The notes: generated by a model from the sequence alone, not told the origin. DNA of 64,000 bases from Sphingomonas sp. PP-CE-3A-406 (GCF_003688625.1 NZ_RCWY01000001.1:930001-994000), one strand, 5' to 3'. Numbered from the stretch's first letter, positions 10,601 through 19,420 are shown. Numbers and translations: made by a program.

Positions 10601-10860
10601 ACGATATCGGCGCTGTTCGCTGCATCGATCGCCCCCGGAGTCTGATCGGAATCCGGCAGGGTCGCTGCCGGCGCGGGCGCCGATGCCGGGGCAACAGGCT
10701 CTACTGCGGCCGGGGCTGCGCCTTGCGCTGCGGGCGGCGAAGGATCTTGCGTCGGCGGTATGGTCTGCGCTGCGGCCATGGTCGCGGACACTGCGGCCAT
10801 CGTCGTCGCGCCCAGCAGCGCCGCGCGCGTCAGACGCGATACCATTTTAAAAGGGGTCAT
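7660..10860 (-). CDS. TonB-dependent receptor, large sphingomonad/Caulobacter carbohydrate type
   Basis: Outer-membrane active transporter of 1066 residues. A Sec signal peptide ends near 31 (TMAAAQ). A Pro/Ala-rich linker follows, then the TonB-box region DIVVTG (85-90), the plug domain (about 95-215, with FPDTNIAESFNRIPGITI and VAIRGLGSNFTNVTLNG), a long 22-strand barrel and the aromatic C-terminus VGLRGTF. The EDIGKFPD-type plug is that of the TonB-Xanth-Caul subfamily, usually linked to oligosaccharides. It is divergent from the GH127 gene, so an arabinose-containing ligand is plausible but unproven. The ribosome site GAGAGG lies about 10 bases before the ATG. Confidence 0.93.
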   Translation of the reverse strand: MTPFKMVSRLTRAALLGATTMAAVSATMAAAQTIPPTQDPSPPAAQGAAPAAVEPVAPASAPAPAATLPDSDQTPGAIDAANSADIVVTGYRSSLAKSTNAKRAATGFTDSIFAEDIGKFPDTNIAESFNRIPGITITRDVTGEGTNVAIRGLGSNFTNVTLNGATIAVASSGATDAQGTDRSVDLSFFPTDLFTKLTVNKSYTADLLEGGAAGNIDLRSARPFDRATSFLAYNVQGTKQSPEDRIGARGSLIGSWRNDKFGILAGVSAQRLFTDTRGFETIGYTNPALTAAQCGATSGCNTTGGGNWTIPAVVPTGAGGGLVAGTPINSAFLLANNPGASIQQIDNALLPRLGRSTSIRGPRDRFNAIVSAEWQPTDTLHLYVDGLYGYKKNDLIRENVAWIVRNGAVIPTNLTFDKADCTIGCVVTGGTFANAQFFNEFRPYTETTKLFSVNPGGEWEISDTLKLNLQGNYARSTFHRESPSVGLTTPLGVGNTVTYTNTGGVPSIQSALDLNDPANFGWNAGSRVNIQDERRLNTNKGARGDLTWGGKALNLKVGGAFDDVSRRIQGFDNSQAYQNAVCGNNPSIFVPSPNSQPPCEGRNAPGVIPAGYPSYPGYGTGSTAGMAGPVTYGGSLIPNSAAPTYLKPGPAGFVTVDWPKFAAASNYDQFHDNAPESGGANTGASGGTIREVVKSAFATLNGEQELGGNMLRFNVGLRYVNTIQTITGRVSLPDPRNTTTTGASLPDGSRYANIVNIVQTRNEYAKWLPAATFAYDVSEHAVVRVAGSRTMTRPDPSAQLPGVSFGAPSADQANIGNPALKPYLSTNLDLGFEYYTGREGVISFNAFRKSIEGFTNTFISTVPFSNLAQYGITYDTLNPTQQIAINSRGGPGAAQVQVTSQVNVPNKLTINGLEFQWVQPLDFITKHIGVTGFGFNANATVVDQRSDGPATAFGVAPFTYNITGYYEKHGVMLRVSTTSREGSQNSGAAQNGIPAAALFGTDYTTYDFSSSFDLDKIFGLKNAPQLTVNVANFTNATLRSYFQFENATFTQYKPGRQFLVGLRGTF

Positions 10861-11035
10861 GATCAGAATCCTCTCTGGAGCCTCGCCGACGTTGCAGCGA
10901 GAATGCGTTTATGGTCGGTGGAAGTCTGGACGCGCGTCAGTCGGCGCGGAGCGTCGATCGCTCCGGCGTGCTGATTGCAAAACATGAAGCGCGAAACCCA
11001 TCCAACCCCCGATCATGCCTGTCTTGAGCAGGCTA

Positions 11036-11050
11036 TTGATAGCGGTACCT
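11036..11050. promoter_or_regulatory. LacI-like element TTGATAGCGGTACCT
   Basis: The reverse complement, containing GGTACCGCTATC, closely matches TTGGTACCGGTATC at 37802-37815 in the other divergent glycosidase promoter. Semi-palindromic sites with a central CG are typical of LacI-family regulators. No LacI gene is in the window. Confidence 0.35.
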
Positions 11051-11367
11051 TTAGGTCGACTGATGACCGAGTCAAGGCCCACCGGCATGGCCAATTTGAA
11101 CGCGCAGACGGCCGGGCGGCGACATAATCGTGAAAAAGATTGCGCTTCTGTATGACCAGTTCGCCCAATGACCCCAGCGTCAGTCACACCATTTCCCGTC
11201 GCGGCCAGCCGCAGCCCTGCTTCGCCGATGCGGAGGCGAGCGTGGAAAAAAGAGAAAGGTACCGCTCCCGCGGCCCAGCCCCGCTAACCTTCGAGTAGCG
11301 CGGATTGCGGAACGTCATTTATCGGTGGGGTAAATCGTCGCTGCCAGCTTTGACATCCCGCCGAATA

Positions 11368-11382
11368 CCAATACTCTGACAA
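11368..11382 (+). promoter_or_regulatory. CCAATACTCTGACA element before GH127
   Basis: A 14-base string that also occurs exactly before the GH31 gene (58880-58893). It contains the TCTGACA core seen before uxuA and, inverted, before gntR. It ends about 20 bases before the GH127 ATG. Confidence 0.4.
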
Positions 11383-11401
11383 AAAATCGATCTGGAGAGA
11401 G

Positions 11402-13363
11402 ATGTTGGCGGATGGATGTTGCGCGGGCAGGTCCCGTCGAGATTTTCTCATGGGGACAGGGACGGTTGCGCTGACGGGCGGGTCGCTGCTGGCCGCTACA
11501 AGGTCCGCCGTCGCAGCGCAGGCACCGATCTCGGCGTCAGGACCGGCGGCAACGGTGATGCCGTTCGATCTCGCCGACGTCACACTGGGCGACGGTCCCT
11601 TCCTGCAGGCACAGCGCAAGACCGAGGCGTATCTGCTGACGTTGCTACCGGACCGGTTGCTCCACAATTTTCGCGTGAACGCAGGTCTGAAGCCGAAGGC
11701 GCCCGTCTATGGCGGATGGGAATCCGATCCGACCTGGGCGGACATCAACTGCCACGGCCATACGCTCGGCCATTACCTGTCCGCGTGCGCGCTGGCGTAC
11801 CGGTCGACGGGCAATGCTGCGTACAAGCGCAGGGTCGACTACATCGCGCGCGAACTGGCTGCGTGTCAGAAGGCCGCGAACAGCGGTTTTATCTGTGCGT
11901 TTCCCGATGGCGCGAAACTGGTCGCGGCGCATCTTCGGGGCGAGCCGATCACCGGCGTACCGTGGTATACCTTGCACAAGGTCTATGCCGGGCTGCGTGA
12001 CGGGGCGATGCTGGCGGACAGCGCAGCATCACGCGCGGTGCTGCTGAAATTCGCCGATTGGGCGGTGATCGCGACGCGTCCGCTGAGCGACGCGCAGTTC
12101 GAGACGATGCTCGAGACCGAGCATGGCGGCATGAGCGAGGTGTTCGCCGACCTGTTCGCGATGACCGGCAACGCCGACTACAAGGCGACGGCGGAGCGGT
12201 TCGCGCAGAAGGCGATCATGGCGCCGCTCGCCAAGCGCCGCGACATGCTCGACGGGATGCACGCCAACACGCAACTGCCCAAGATCATCGGCTACCAGCG
12301 GGTGTGGGAGATCACCGGCAACCCCGACTACCATGTCGCGGCCGCGTTCTTCTGGCAGACGGTGGCGCGGACCCGGTCGTTCGCCACCGGCGGGCACGGC
12401 GACAACGAGCATTTCTTCCCGATGGCCGATTTCGCCGATCACGTCTTCTCCGCCAAGGGATCCGAGACCTGCTGCCAGCACAACATGCTGAAGCTGACGC
12501 GGGCGCTGTTCCTCCACGATCCGCAGGCGGGCTATGCCGATTATTACGAGCGTACGCTCTACAACGGCATCCTCGCATCGCAGGATCCCGACAGCGGCAT
12601 GGCGACCTATTTCCAGGGCGCCCGCCCCGGCTACATGAAGCTGTACCACACCCCTGAGCACTCGTTCTGGTGCTGCACCGGCACCGGCATGGAGAACCAC
12701 GTCAAATACCGCGATTCGATCTATTTCCACGATGCCGACGCGCTGTACGTCAACCTGTTCCTGCCGTCGTCGGTGCGGTGGCGCGACAAGGATGCGCTCG
12801 TCACGCAAACCACGAGTTTCCCCGAGACGCCGACGACGACGCTGCGCTGGGGCTCGAAGCGCCCGACCAGCGCGACGCTGAAACTGCGGCATCCGCACTG
12901 GAGCGACACCGCAGTCGTGCTGGTCAATGGCGTCGAGACCGCGCGATCGGCCGCGCCCGGCAGCTATGTCGACGTCGCGCGAACGTGGCGCGACGGCGAC
13001 CGGATCGAACTGCGGCTGGCGATGGAAGTCGCGGTCCAACGTGCGCCCGCCGCACCCGATATCGTCGCCTTCACCTACGGACCGCTGGTACTCGCGGGTG
13101 CACTCGGGCGCGAAGGACTGGCGCCGGGATCGGACATCATCGTCAGCGAGCGCAAATACGGCGAGTATAACGCCACGCCGTTCACCGCGCCCGACCTGGC
13201 GGGCGATCCCGACACGCTCTCTGCGACGGTAAAGCCCGGCCCGAGGCCGCTCGAGTTCACGACGGTATCGGCCGAGGGGCAGCCGATCCGCCTGATCCCG
13301 TATCACCGGATCGCACACGAGCGGTACGCAACCTATTGGAAGGTCGCGCGCGGGGCGGCCTGA
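11402..13363 (+). CDS. GH127-family glycoside hydrolase (DUF1680; beta-L-arabinofuranosidase-like), exported
   Basis: Predicted retaining glycosidase that removes terminal beta-L-arabinofuranose or related sugars. The 653-residue protein has a Tat-like leader (SRRDFLMGTG at about 11-20, then a hydrophobic stretch), so it should be periplasmic. The family's thiol/zinc site is intact: Glu355 and Cys357 in GSETCCQ, and Cys424-Cys425 in FWCCTGTG, equivalent to the Zn-binding Glu and Cys residues and the nucleophilic Cys of characterised HypBA1. The (alpha/alpha)6 region includes NCHGHTLGHYLSACA, GVPWYTLHKVYAGL and TGGHGDNEHF. C-terminal beta domains follow. GGAG lies shortly before the ATG. Substrate range within DUF1680 is broad, so the sugar specificity is uncertain. 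Confidence 0.9.
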   Translation: MLADGCCAGRSRRDFLMGTGTVALTGGSLLAATRSAVAAQAPISASGPAATVMPFDLADVTLGDGPFLQAQRKTEAYLLTLLPDRLLHNFRVNAGLKPKAPVYGGWESDPTWADINCHGHTLGHYLSACALAYRSTGNAAYKRRVDYIARELAACQKAANSGFICAFPDGAKLVAAHLRGEPITGVPWYTLHKVYAGLRDGAMLADSAASRAVLLKFADWAVIATRPLSDAQFETMLETEHGGMSEVFADLFAMTGNADYKATAERFAQKAIMAPLAKRRDMLDGMHANTQLPKIIGYQRVWEITGNPDYHVAAAFFWQTVARTRSFATGGHGDNEHFFPMADFADHVFSAKGSETCCQHNMLKLTRALFLHDPQAGYADYYERTLYNGILASQDPDSGMATYFQGARPGYMKLYHTPEHSFWCCTGTGMENHVKYRDSIYFHDADALYVNLFLPSSVRWRDKDALVTQTTSFPETPTTTLRWGSKRPTSATLKLRHPHWSDTAVVLVNGVETARSAAPGSYVDVARTWRDGDRIELRLAMEVAVQRAPAAPDIVAFTYGPLVLAGALGREGLAPGSDIIVSERKYGEYNATPFTAPDLAGDPDTLSATVKPGPRPLEFTTVSAEGQPIRLIPYHRIAHERYATYWKVARGAA

Positions 13364-13478
13364 CGCACCAACCGGCATCGCTGCGGTCCGATGTTCGATC
13401 CGGTGCGCGCGTCGCCGCTTGCGGGTTGAGGTGGACGCGGTAAGCATGGCGACACCTTGCCGTCTGCCGGAGCTTTCG

Positions 13479-15386
13479 ATGCGCCTGACCCTTGCCGTTG
13501 CCCTTCTCGCCGCCACGTCGCCGGCCTCCGCCCAGACGCTGCATCAATATGGCGGCCTGGCGTTGTCCGCGGCGGGCGACCGGATGGCGACGATCGAGGG
13601 CAATGGCGGTCACAATGTCGTGACGATCCGCGCCGCCGCCGATGGCCATGTGGTGCGGACGATCGATCCGTGCCCGACGTGCAGCTATGCCGGATTGACG
13701 TTCGCCCCGAACGGCGATCTGGTGTTCCTCAGCCGCGACACCAGCGCGGGCACGGTGCGCCTGACCTATGCCGATGCAAAGACGACGCGCACCATCGCGA
13801 CGATCGGCGGCATCGCGCAGACGCCGCGGGTATCGCCCGACGGCAAGCGGATCGCCTTGCTGGTGACGCTGGGCGCCGCGAAGGAATCGGGCGCGACGCA
13901 GGCGGGCGTGCGGATGATCGGCGAAATCGGCGAGAAGAACGATGAGCAACGCCTCGCCGTGTTCGACATCACGCGCACCAACGAGGCGGTAAAGCCGCTG
14001 TCGCCGGCCGGCCGCTATGTCTACGAATATGACTGGACGCCCGACGGACGCGGTTTCGTCGCGACCACCGCGCTCGGCAATGGCGACAACAACTGGTGGG
14101 TCGCGACGCTCGATGCGATCGATGCGCAGACCGGCGCGATCCGCGCGATCGCCAAGCCGACGATGCAGATCAACCAGCCGCGCGTTTCGCCGGACGGGCG
14201 GTCGGTCGCCTATATCGGCGGGTTGATGAGCGACTTCGGATCGATCGGCGGCGACGTCTACACGGTCGGTCTCGGCGGCGGGACACCGCGCAACATCACG
14301 CAGGGTGCCAAGTCCACCGCGACGACGATCGACTGGACCCGAGCGGGCCTGCGCGTCGTCACGCTCGCGGGCGACCAGGTCCAGTTCGGCACGCTGACGC
14401 CCGGCCAACCGGTCGTTCCCGGCTTCGCAAAACCCGTGAGTACGGCGGCGGGCGACGGTCGCGCGGCGTTTTCCGCCGATGGCCGGGTCGCCGCTGCGGT
14501 GGTGCAGGACTACGAACGCGCGCCGGCAATCTATGCGGGCTCGATCGTCGCCCCCGGCGCCGGGGTGAAGCAGGTCACGCATGACAACGACGCCGCGCCT
14601 GCCCTCGCCGCCGCGCGCAGCATCAGCTGGAAAAACGACGGCTACGACGTGCAAGGCTGGCTGCTCGCCCCCCGCGTCGCACCAACCGGCAAGGCGCCGA
14701 TGATCACGATCGTGCACGGCGGGCCGTCGGCCGCGTCCACGCCGAACTATCTGTATCCAACCTCACTCAACGCGGCGCTGGTGAAGGCCGGCTATTACGT
14801 CTTCCTGCCCAATCCGCGCGGCAGCTATGGCCAGGGCGAGGCGTTCACCGCCGCCAACAAGCGCGATTTCGGCGGCGGCGACCTGCGCGATATCCTCGCC
14901 GGGATCGACGCGGTCGAGCGCGTCGCACCGGTCGACGACAAGCGGCTCGGTCTCGGCGGGTGCAGCTATGGCGGGTTCATGGCGATGTGGGCGAACACGC
15001 AGACCGATCGCTTCAAGGGCATAGTCGCGGGCGCCGGGCTGTCGAACTGGGTCAGCTATTACGGCACCAACGGCATCGACCAGTGGCTGCTGCCGTTCTT
15101 CGGCAAGTCGATGTACGACGACATGAAGGCGTATGAGGACGTCTCGGCGATCTACCAGGCCAAGCGCGCGAAGACGCCGACCTTCATCTATGTCGGCGAG
15201 CGCGACATCGAGGTGCCACCGACGCAGTCGATCGAATGGTGGCACGCGCTGAAGGACCGCAACGTCCCAGTCAGCCTGGTGATCTACCCCGATGCCGGGC
15301 ATTGCGTGACCGGGCCCGAACAGTCCGCGGACGTGCGCCAGCGGGCGATCGCGTGGTTCGACCGCTATGTGAAGGCGGCGCGCTAA
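13479..15386 (+). CDS. S9 family serine peptidase (prolyl oligopeptidase/acylaminoacyl peptidase type), secreted
   Basis: Periplasmic serine peptidase of 635 residues: signal peptide (MRLTLAVALLAATSPASAQ), a beta-propeller with repeated SPDG-type blades (about 30-390), then an alpha/beta-hydrolase domain. The triad is visible: Ser496 in GGCSYGGF, Asp576 in GERDIEVPP and His608 in DAGHCV; MITIVHGGPSAAS forms the oxyanion region. ATG at 13479 is chosen because GGAG lies 6 bases upstream and it starts a proper signal peptide; an in-frame codon 60 bases earlier does neither. It is 115 bp downstream of GH127 and may be co-transcribed. Sphingomonad lasso-peptide isopeptidases belong to the same clan, but no precursor or maturation genes are present here. 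Confidence 0.87.
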   Translation: MRLTLAVALLAATSPASAQTLHQYGGLALSAAGDRMATIEGNGGHNVVTIRAAADGHVVRTIDPCPTCSYAGLTFAPNGDLVFLSRDTSAGTVRLTYADAKTTRTIATIGGIAQTPRVSPDGKRIALLVTLGAAKESGATQAGVRMIGEIGEKNDEQRLAVFDITRTNEAVKPLSPAGRYVYEYDWTPDGRGFVATTALGNGDNNWWVATLDAIDAQTGAIRAIAKPTMQINQPRVSPDGRSVAYIGGLMSDFGSIGGDVYTVGLGGGTPRNITQGAKSTATTIDWTRAGLRVVTLAGDQVQFGTLTPGQPVVPGFAKPVSTAAGDGRAAFSADGRVAAAVVQDYERAPAIYAGSIVAPGAGVKQVTHDNDAAPALAAARSISWKNDGYDVQGWLLAPRVAPTGKAPMITIVHGGPSAASTPNYLYPTSLNAALVKAGYYVFLPNPRGSYGQGEAFTAANKRDFGGGDLRDILAGIDAVERVAPVDDKRLGLGGCSYGGFMAMWANTQTDRFKGIVAGAGLSNWVSYYGTNGIDQWLLPFFGKSMYDDMKAYEDVSAIYQAKRAKTPTFIYVGERDIEVPPTQSIEWWHALKDRNVPVSLVIYPDAGHCVTGPEQSADVRQRAIAWFDRYVKAAR

Positions 15387-15463
15387 CGGCGTCGGGGGAG
15401 ACCTTCGGATCGGCACTCAGCGTGGAACGTGCGTGGGCGCTTGTTCCTGTCAAACATGCAATC

Positions 15464-15557
15464 GTCATTCCCGCGCAGGCGGGAACCCATACTGGCAAAC
15501 CTCGCGATATGATCGCGACCGTTTGAGCATCTGGGTCCCCGCCTCCGCGGGGATGAC
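15464..15557. repeat. Sphingomonad intergenic inverted repeat (REP/BIME-like)
   Basis: Two GC-rich 25-base arms (15465-15489 and 15532-15556) are reverse complements with three mismatches, each with an internal CCCGC...GGCGGG hairpin, separated by about 42 bases. Elements with this TCATTCCCGC core are common between genes in alpha- and gammaproteobacteria. It sits after the S9 peptidase gene and before the convergent ROK gene, where it could also act as a bidirectional terminator. Confidence 0.75.
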
Positions 15558-15630
15558 AGGATATGAACGGATCTCGCGCATCACACCGATTGTCGATCGC
15601 CCCCCCCTGCCCGCAAGTGGGTTCGCCGGA

Positions 15631-16740
15631 TCAAGGCACGGTCGTCGCGTGGATCGGCAGCAGCGCGGCGCCGATCGTCGCGGCGGCGCCTTCGAGCGTG
15701 GACACCGAGATCCGCGGCGGCGTGGCGACGTGATCGCCGATGTGCATCGCCGCGAAATCGATATGCTCGACCAGTGCGGTCAGGATGCGATTGGGCAAGG
15801 GGCTGGAAATCACGAACTCGCCGGGGTCGATCCAGGCGATGCCCCAGTTGACGATCACCGCGATCTGGCTGGCAGCGCGCCGCACCCAGCGATCGACGAC
15901 ATCCTCGTACCCGGCGATCGCCGCGTCGAAATCGACCAGCGAATGGATCGCGCACCCCGCCGCGCGCAGCGTCACCAGCAGATCGAGCGTCGAGGGACGC
16001 GCGTCGGTACTGGGATAGAGACAACCGATCTCCCCGGCACTCGCCATCGCGCCCCGCAGGATACGCCCTTCGATGATGACGCCCGCGCCGATCCCGTGGC
16101 CGAGCAGGATCACCACCGCGGTCGAACAGCGTCGCATCAGGCCGCCGATATAATATTCCGCGAGCGCCGCGGCGTTGGCATCGTTCTCGATCCAGACCGG
16201 GTGGCCGATATGCTCCTCGAACAGCGCCTTGAGGTCGATGCCGCGCCACACCGCCAGGCTGTCCACCGTCCAGCGCTTGTTCCCCTCGGGCGACGTCGAA
16301 GATCCGGGGACGCCGATCCCGACCCCCAGCAGCCGCCGGCCCAACAGGCGGTTCGCGATCGCCAGATCGTGCATCGTCGCGGTTACGCACGCGGCGAACA
16401 CGCGCGGGTCGGGATCGTCGAACGGTTGCGAGCTGTGCGCGATCACGCCGCCGGCATAATCGACCAGCGCCACCTCGATCAGCCCGCGGTGCAGCATCGC
16501 GCCGACCGCATAGCCCGCCTGCGGCGATATCCGCAGCGGGACGGCCGGGCGCCCTGGCGTGACGGCATCCGCGGTCGCACACTCCTCGATCAGGCCGTGC
16601 GCCAGCAGGTTGCTCGACAGCCGGGTAAGCTTCGATGCGCTCATCGCGAGATCGACCGCCAACTGCTTGCGCGACCGGGAGCCCGTCGATCGCAGCACCT
16701 GCATGATCCGGCGCTCGTCGTCGTCCAGCCTGAGCCTCAT
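15631..16740 (-). CDS. ROK-family transcriptional regulator
   Basis: Regulator of 369 residues with an N-terminal winged helix (about 8-55: RRIMQVLRSTGSRSRKQLA, SASKLTRLSSNLLAHGLIEE) and a ROK sugar-binding domain (GIGVPG about 140, ENDANAAALAEYYIGG about 190, GHGIGAGVIIEGRILRG about 215). The cysteine-rich zinc motif common in ROK kinases and NagC/Mlc is not visible after AGEIGCLYP, so it is probably a regulator and not a kinase. A GGAGGT sequence 8 bases upstream fixes the ATG at 16740. It is divergent from the TBDR-YdcF-GH92-MFS operon, with a ROK-like palindrome in the shared promoter. The inducer is probably mannose or an alpha-mannoside; that part is inferred. Confidence 0.86.
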   Translation of the reverse strand: MRLRLDDDERRIMQVLRSTGSRSRKQLAVDLAMSASKLTRLSSNLLAHGLIEECATADAVTPGRPAVPLRISPQAGYAVGAMLHRGLIEVALVDYAGGVIAHSSQPFDDPDPRVFAACVTATMHDLAIANRLLGRRLLGVGIGVPGSSTSPEGNKRWTVDSLAVWRGIDLKALFEEHIGHPVWIENDANAAALAEYYIGGLMRRCSTAVVILLGHGIGAGVIIEGRILRGAMASAGEIGCLYPSTDARPSTLDLLVTLRAAGCAIHSLVDFDAAIAGYEDVVDRWVRRAASQIAVIVNWGIAWIDPGEFVISSPLPNRILTALVEHIDFAAMHIGDHVATPPRISVSTLEGAAATIGAALLPIHATTVP

Positions 16741-16786
16741 GTGTGACACCTCCGCACGCTTTCACGACAATCGGCTACACCATTAG

Positions 16787-16804
16787 TTTATTTCGTGAAA
16801 TTAA
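16787..16804. promoter_or_regulatory. AT-rich palindrome, probable ROK operator
   Basis: TTTATTTC and GAAATTAA form an inverted repeat with one mismatch around GT, in the 124-bp gap between the divergent ROK and TBDR genes. NagC/Mlc-type regulators bind similar TTATTT...AAATAA sequences. The AT-richness stands out in this high-GC window. Confidence 0.55.
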
Positions 16805-16864
16805 TTAAAATTGTCACATTGCGCGCCCAGCGGCTGCGTCAGGACACAGGGTGGGAACCAATTG

Positions 16865-19420
16865 ATGACGAAGACTCGCTTGCGCGGTGGCTGCGCACTG
16901 ATCGCACTCGGCATGATGGCGTACACGCCGGCCTGGGCCCAATCTGCTTCGACGACGCCTGCACCGACGACCGCGTCGACCGACGACGCGTCCGCAACGC
17001 AGGCCCCGTCCGCACCTGCACCGGACGCGGCGACGCCCGAAACCGGCAGCGACATCATCGTAACCGGCTCCGCGCGTCAGCAGCGCCGCTTCGACGTGTC
17101 CTACGCGGTAAACTCGCTCAGCAACGCCGACATCCAGAAGCTCGCGCCGATCAACTTCGCCGATCTGCTCGGCAAGCTGCCCGGGTTCGCAGTCGAGAAC
17201 ACCGGCGGCGAGGTCCAGAACATCATCCGCCTGCGCGGTCTGCCGAGCGACGGTGGCCTCGTCACGTTCCAGCAGGACGGCCTGCCGATGTTCCACGAGA
17301 ATGACGGCAACTTCTTCCGCGGTGACAGCATCAACCGGTTCGACCTGATGACGCAGCGTGTCGAGGTCGTGCGTGGCGGCCCTGCCCCGGTCTATGCGAG
17401 CTATGCCGCCGCGATCGTCAACAACATCACCGTCTCGGGCACCGATACGACGCGCGGCAAGGCGCAGGTCACGCTCGGCGATACCGGGCTGTACCGGCTC
17501 GACGCGTACCAGGCGGGCCCGATCGACGATTCGACCTATTACGCGATCGGCGGGTTCATCCGTCATCACGACGGCTACCGCGACAACGGCTTCCCCAATG
17601 ATCGCGGAGGCCAGATCCGCGGCAATATCAAACACGACTTCAGCAACGGATCGCTGCGGATCTCGGGCAACTACCTGAACGACCACAACGTGTTCTACCT
17701 GCCGATCCCGACCGCCGATCCGCGCGATCCAACCAAGTCGCTCAACCAGTATATCGATTTCTTCAGCGGCACGATGAACTCGCCGGCGCTGCGCAACGCC
17801 GACATTCGCTTCCGCGAGGCTGACGGCACGACGCGCAACGTCAATGCCGATCTCGGCAATGGTCGCCACACGCAGTTCGGCAATGTCGGCGTGCAGTACG
17901 ACGCCGATTACGACGGCTGGAAAGTTGCGGCAAAGGGCGGCGTCAGCGTCGGCAAGCTGCATTTCGACGCGCTCTATTCGACCAGCAATCCGTCGGACGC
18001 CAACGCGTTTGCCGCGAGCAACCTGACCGCGGCACGCTCCGCGTTCGGCGCCGGCGTGACGCGGCTCGGCTATGCGATCGCCGGGACCAACGGCGCCGAG
18101 GTCTATGATCCAAACGCCGCGTCCGGGCTCGTCGTGCCGGCGCAGTTCCGCGACGTCGTCTCGAAATATTATTCGACGCAGGGCGACCTCAGCGTCACGC
18201 GGTCGATCACGACCGGGTTCGGCACGCATGATCTGCGCGTCGGCGTGTATGGCAGCCTGTACGGCGAGACCAACGAGGTCGCGTATCAGGACTATCTGCT
18301 CGAGGTGAAGGGCAAGCCGCGGACGCTCGACCTCATCGCCTACAACGCCGCGGGCCAGGCGGTCGGTTCGATCACCGACAACGGCGTGCTGCGCTATACG
18401 ACCACGCTCAACCGCGGCAACACCGACGCCTCGATGTACGCGCTCTACGCGAACGACACGTGGGAACTGGTCAAGGGCCTGACGCTGGACGGCGGCATCC
18501 GCCATGAGCGCTACAGCTTCAAGGGCTCTGCGTTCGCGACTACGTCCGCCAATCTCGGCGATCCGAACACGCTGGCCGACAACGCGGTGCGCGCGTTCAC
18601 CGGCCAGATCATCAACTCGAAGCTGAGCCCGAGCATCACCAACTGGACGGGCGGCGTCAACTACGACGTCACGCAGCATCTCGGCGCCTATGCCCGCGCG
18701 TCGCATCTCGAAACGCCGCCATCGACCCAGGTGACGTATCAGATCAATCCGACGATCATCACCTCGAAGGCCAACCAGTACGAGGTCGGTCTGAAGGCGG
18801 CGTTCGGCCGGTCGTATCTGTACCTCATCGGCTTCTATACGCGTTACAATCCGCTCAATGCATCGTTCGTCGCGCTCGACCCGGTGACCGGCCGCAACGA
18901 CCAGTCGGTGCCGTTCATCGGCAAGGCCGAGATCAAGGGCATCGAGATCGACGGCAACCTAGCGCTGCCGCACGGCTTCGCAGTGACCGGCGCGCTGACG
19001 GTCAGCGATCCGCAGTACAAGAGCCTGACCAACGCCAATGGCGCAAGCGCCGGCGCCGTCGAAGGCAACCAGATCGTCCGCGAGCCGAAGGTTTACGGCA
19101 ACATCCGCCCGTCGGTCGACTTCGACGTCGCGGGCAATGCGGTGCAGCTGTACGGCCGCTACGAATATACCGGCAAACGCTATGTCGACTTCTTCAACAA
19201 CACCGCGCTGCCTTCGTACCAGACGGTCGGCGCGGGCATGACGCTGACGCACGACACGTGGCAGATGCAGGTGGTGGGCGACAATCTGTTCAACGCGAAG
19301 GGCCTGACCGAAGGCAATACCCGCACCGACCAGCTGAGCGGCCAGGGCACCGCTGACGCCATCTATGGCCGCCCGATCTTCGGCCGCAACGTTCGCCTCG
19401 TGGTCAGCAAGTCCTGGTGA
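16865..19420 (+). CDS. TonB-dependent receptor heading the GH92 operon
   Basis: Outer-membrane receptor of 851 residues. A signal peptide ends near 26 (YTPAWAQ), followed by a low-complexity Ala/Thr/Pro linker and the TonB-box region DIIVTGSA. The plug has FADLLGKLPGFAVEN, IRLRGLPSDGGLVTFQQDGLPM and RVEVVRGGPAPVYASYAAAIVNNI. A barrel follows, ending in VRLVVSKSW with the terminal aromatic residue. ATG at 16865 is chosen since it starts the signal peptide; an in-frame ATG at 16811 would put a Cys-containing extension before it. Its stop overlaps the GTG of the YdcF gene (GTGA). The ROK regulator and GH92 mannosidase point to a mannose-containing oligosaccharide as ligand. Confidence 0.92.
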   Translation: MTKTRLRGGCALIALGMMAYTPAWAQSASTTPAPTTASTDDASATQAPSAPAPDAATPETGSDIIVTGSARQQRRFDVSYAVNSLSNADIQKLAPINFADLLGKLPGFAVENTGGEVQNIIRLRGLPSDGGLVTFQQDGLPMFHENDGNFFRGDSINRFDLMTQRVEVVRGGPAPVYASYAAAIVNNITVSGTDTTRGKAQVTLGDTGLYRLDAYQAGPIDDSTYYAIGGFIRHHDGYRDNGFPNDRGGQIRGNIKHDFSNGSLRISGNYLNDHNVFYLPIPTADPRDPTKSLNQYIDFFSGTMNSPALRNADIRFREADGTTRNVNADLGNGRHTQFGNVGVQYDADYDGWKVAAKGGVSVGKLHFDALYSTSNPSDANAFAASNLTAARSAFGAGVTRLGYAIAGTNGAEVYDPNAASGLVVPAQFRDVVSKYYSTQGDLSVTRSITTGFGTHDLRVGVYGSLYGETNEVAYQDYLLEVKGKPRTLDLIAYNAAGQAVGSITDNGVLRYTTTLNRGNTDASMYALYANDTWELVKGLTLDGGIRHERYSFKGSAFATTSANLGDPNTLADNAVRAFTGQIINSKLSPSITNWTGGVNYDVTQHLGAYARASHLETPPSTQVTYQINPTIITSKANQYEVGLKAAFGRSYLYLIGFYTRYNPLNASFVALDPVTGRNDQSVPFIGKAEIKGIEIDGNLALPHGFAVTGALTVSDPQYKSLTNANGASAGAVEGNQIVREPKVYGNIRPSVDFDVAGNAVQLYGRYEYTGKRYVDFFNNTALPSYQTVGAGMTLTHDTWQMQVVGDNLFNAKGLTEGNTRTDQLSGQGTADAIYGRPIFGRNVRLVVSKSW

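Larger units (their letters stand above)
10861..11401. promoter_or_regulatory. Divergent promoter region, TBDR / GH127
   Basis: 541 bases separate the divergent starts. There is no supported gene inside it. It holds a LacI-like GGTACC element (11036-11050) nearer the receptor gene and a TCTGACAA motif (11375-11382) close to the GH127 start, so the two genes may answer to different regulators. Confidence 0.6.

Noticed and set aside
13479..15386. Lasso-peptide isopeptidase cluster
   Set aside because: The S9 peptidase resembles the right clan, but no precursor peptide, B or C maturation gene, or lasso-type TBDR pairing was found next to it.
15464..15557. CRISPR repeat
   Set aside because: Only one pair of inverted arms and no direct-repeat/spacer series or cas genes exist here or at 20607-20712.
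15631..16740. ROK sugar kinase (glucokinase)
   Set aside because: An N-terminal DNA-binding winged helix is present and the usual cysteine zinc motif is not seen, so a regulator is much more likely.
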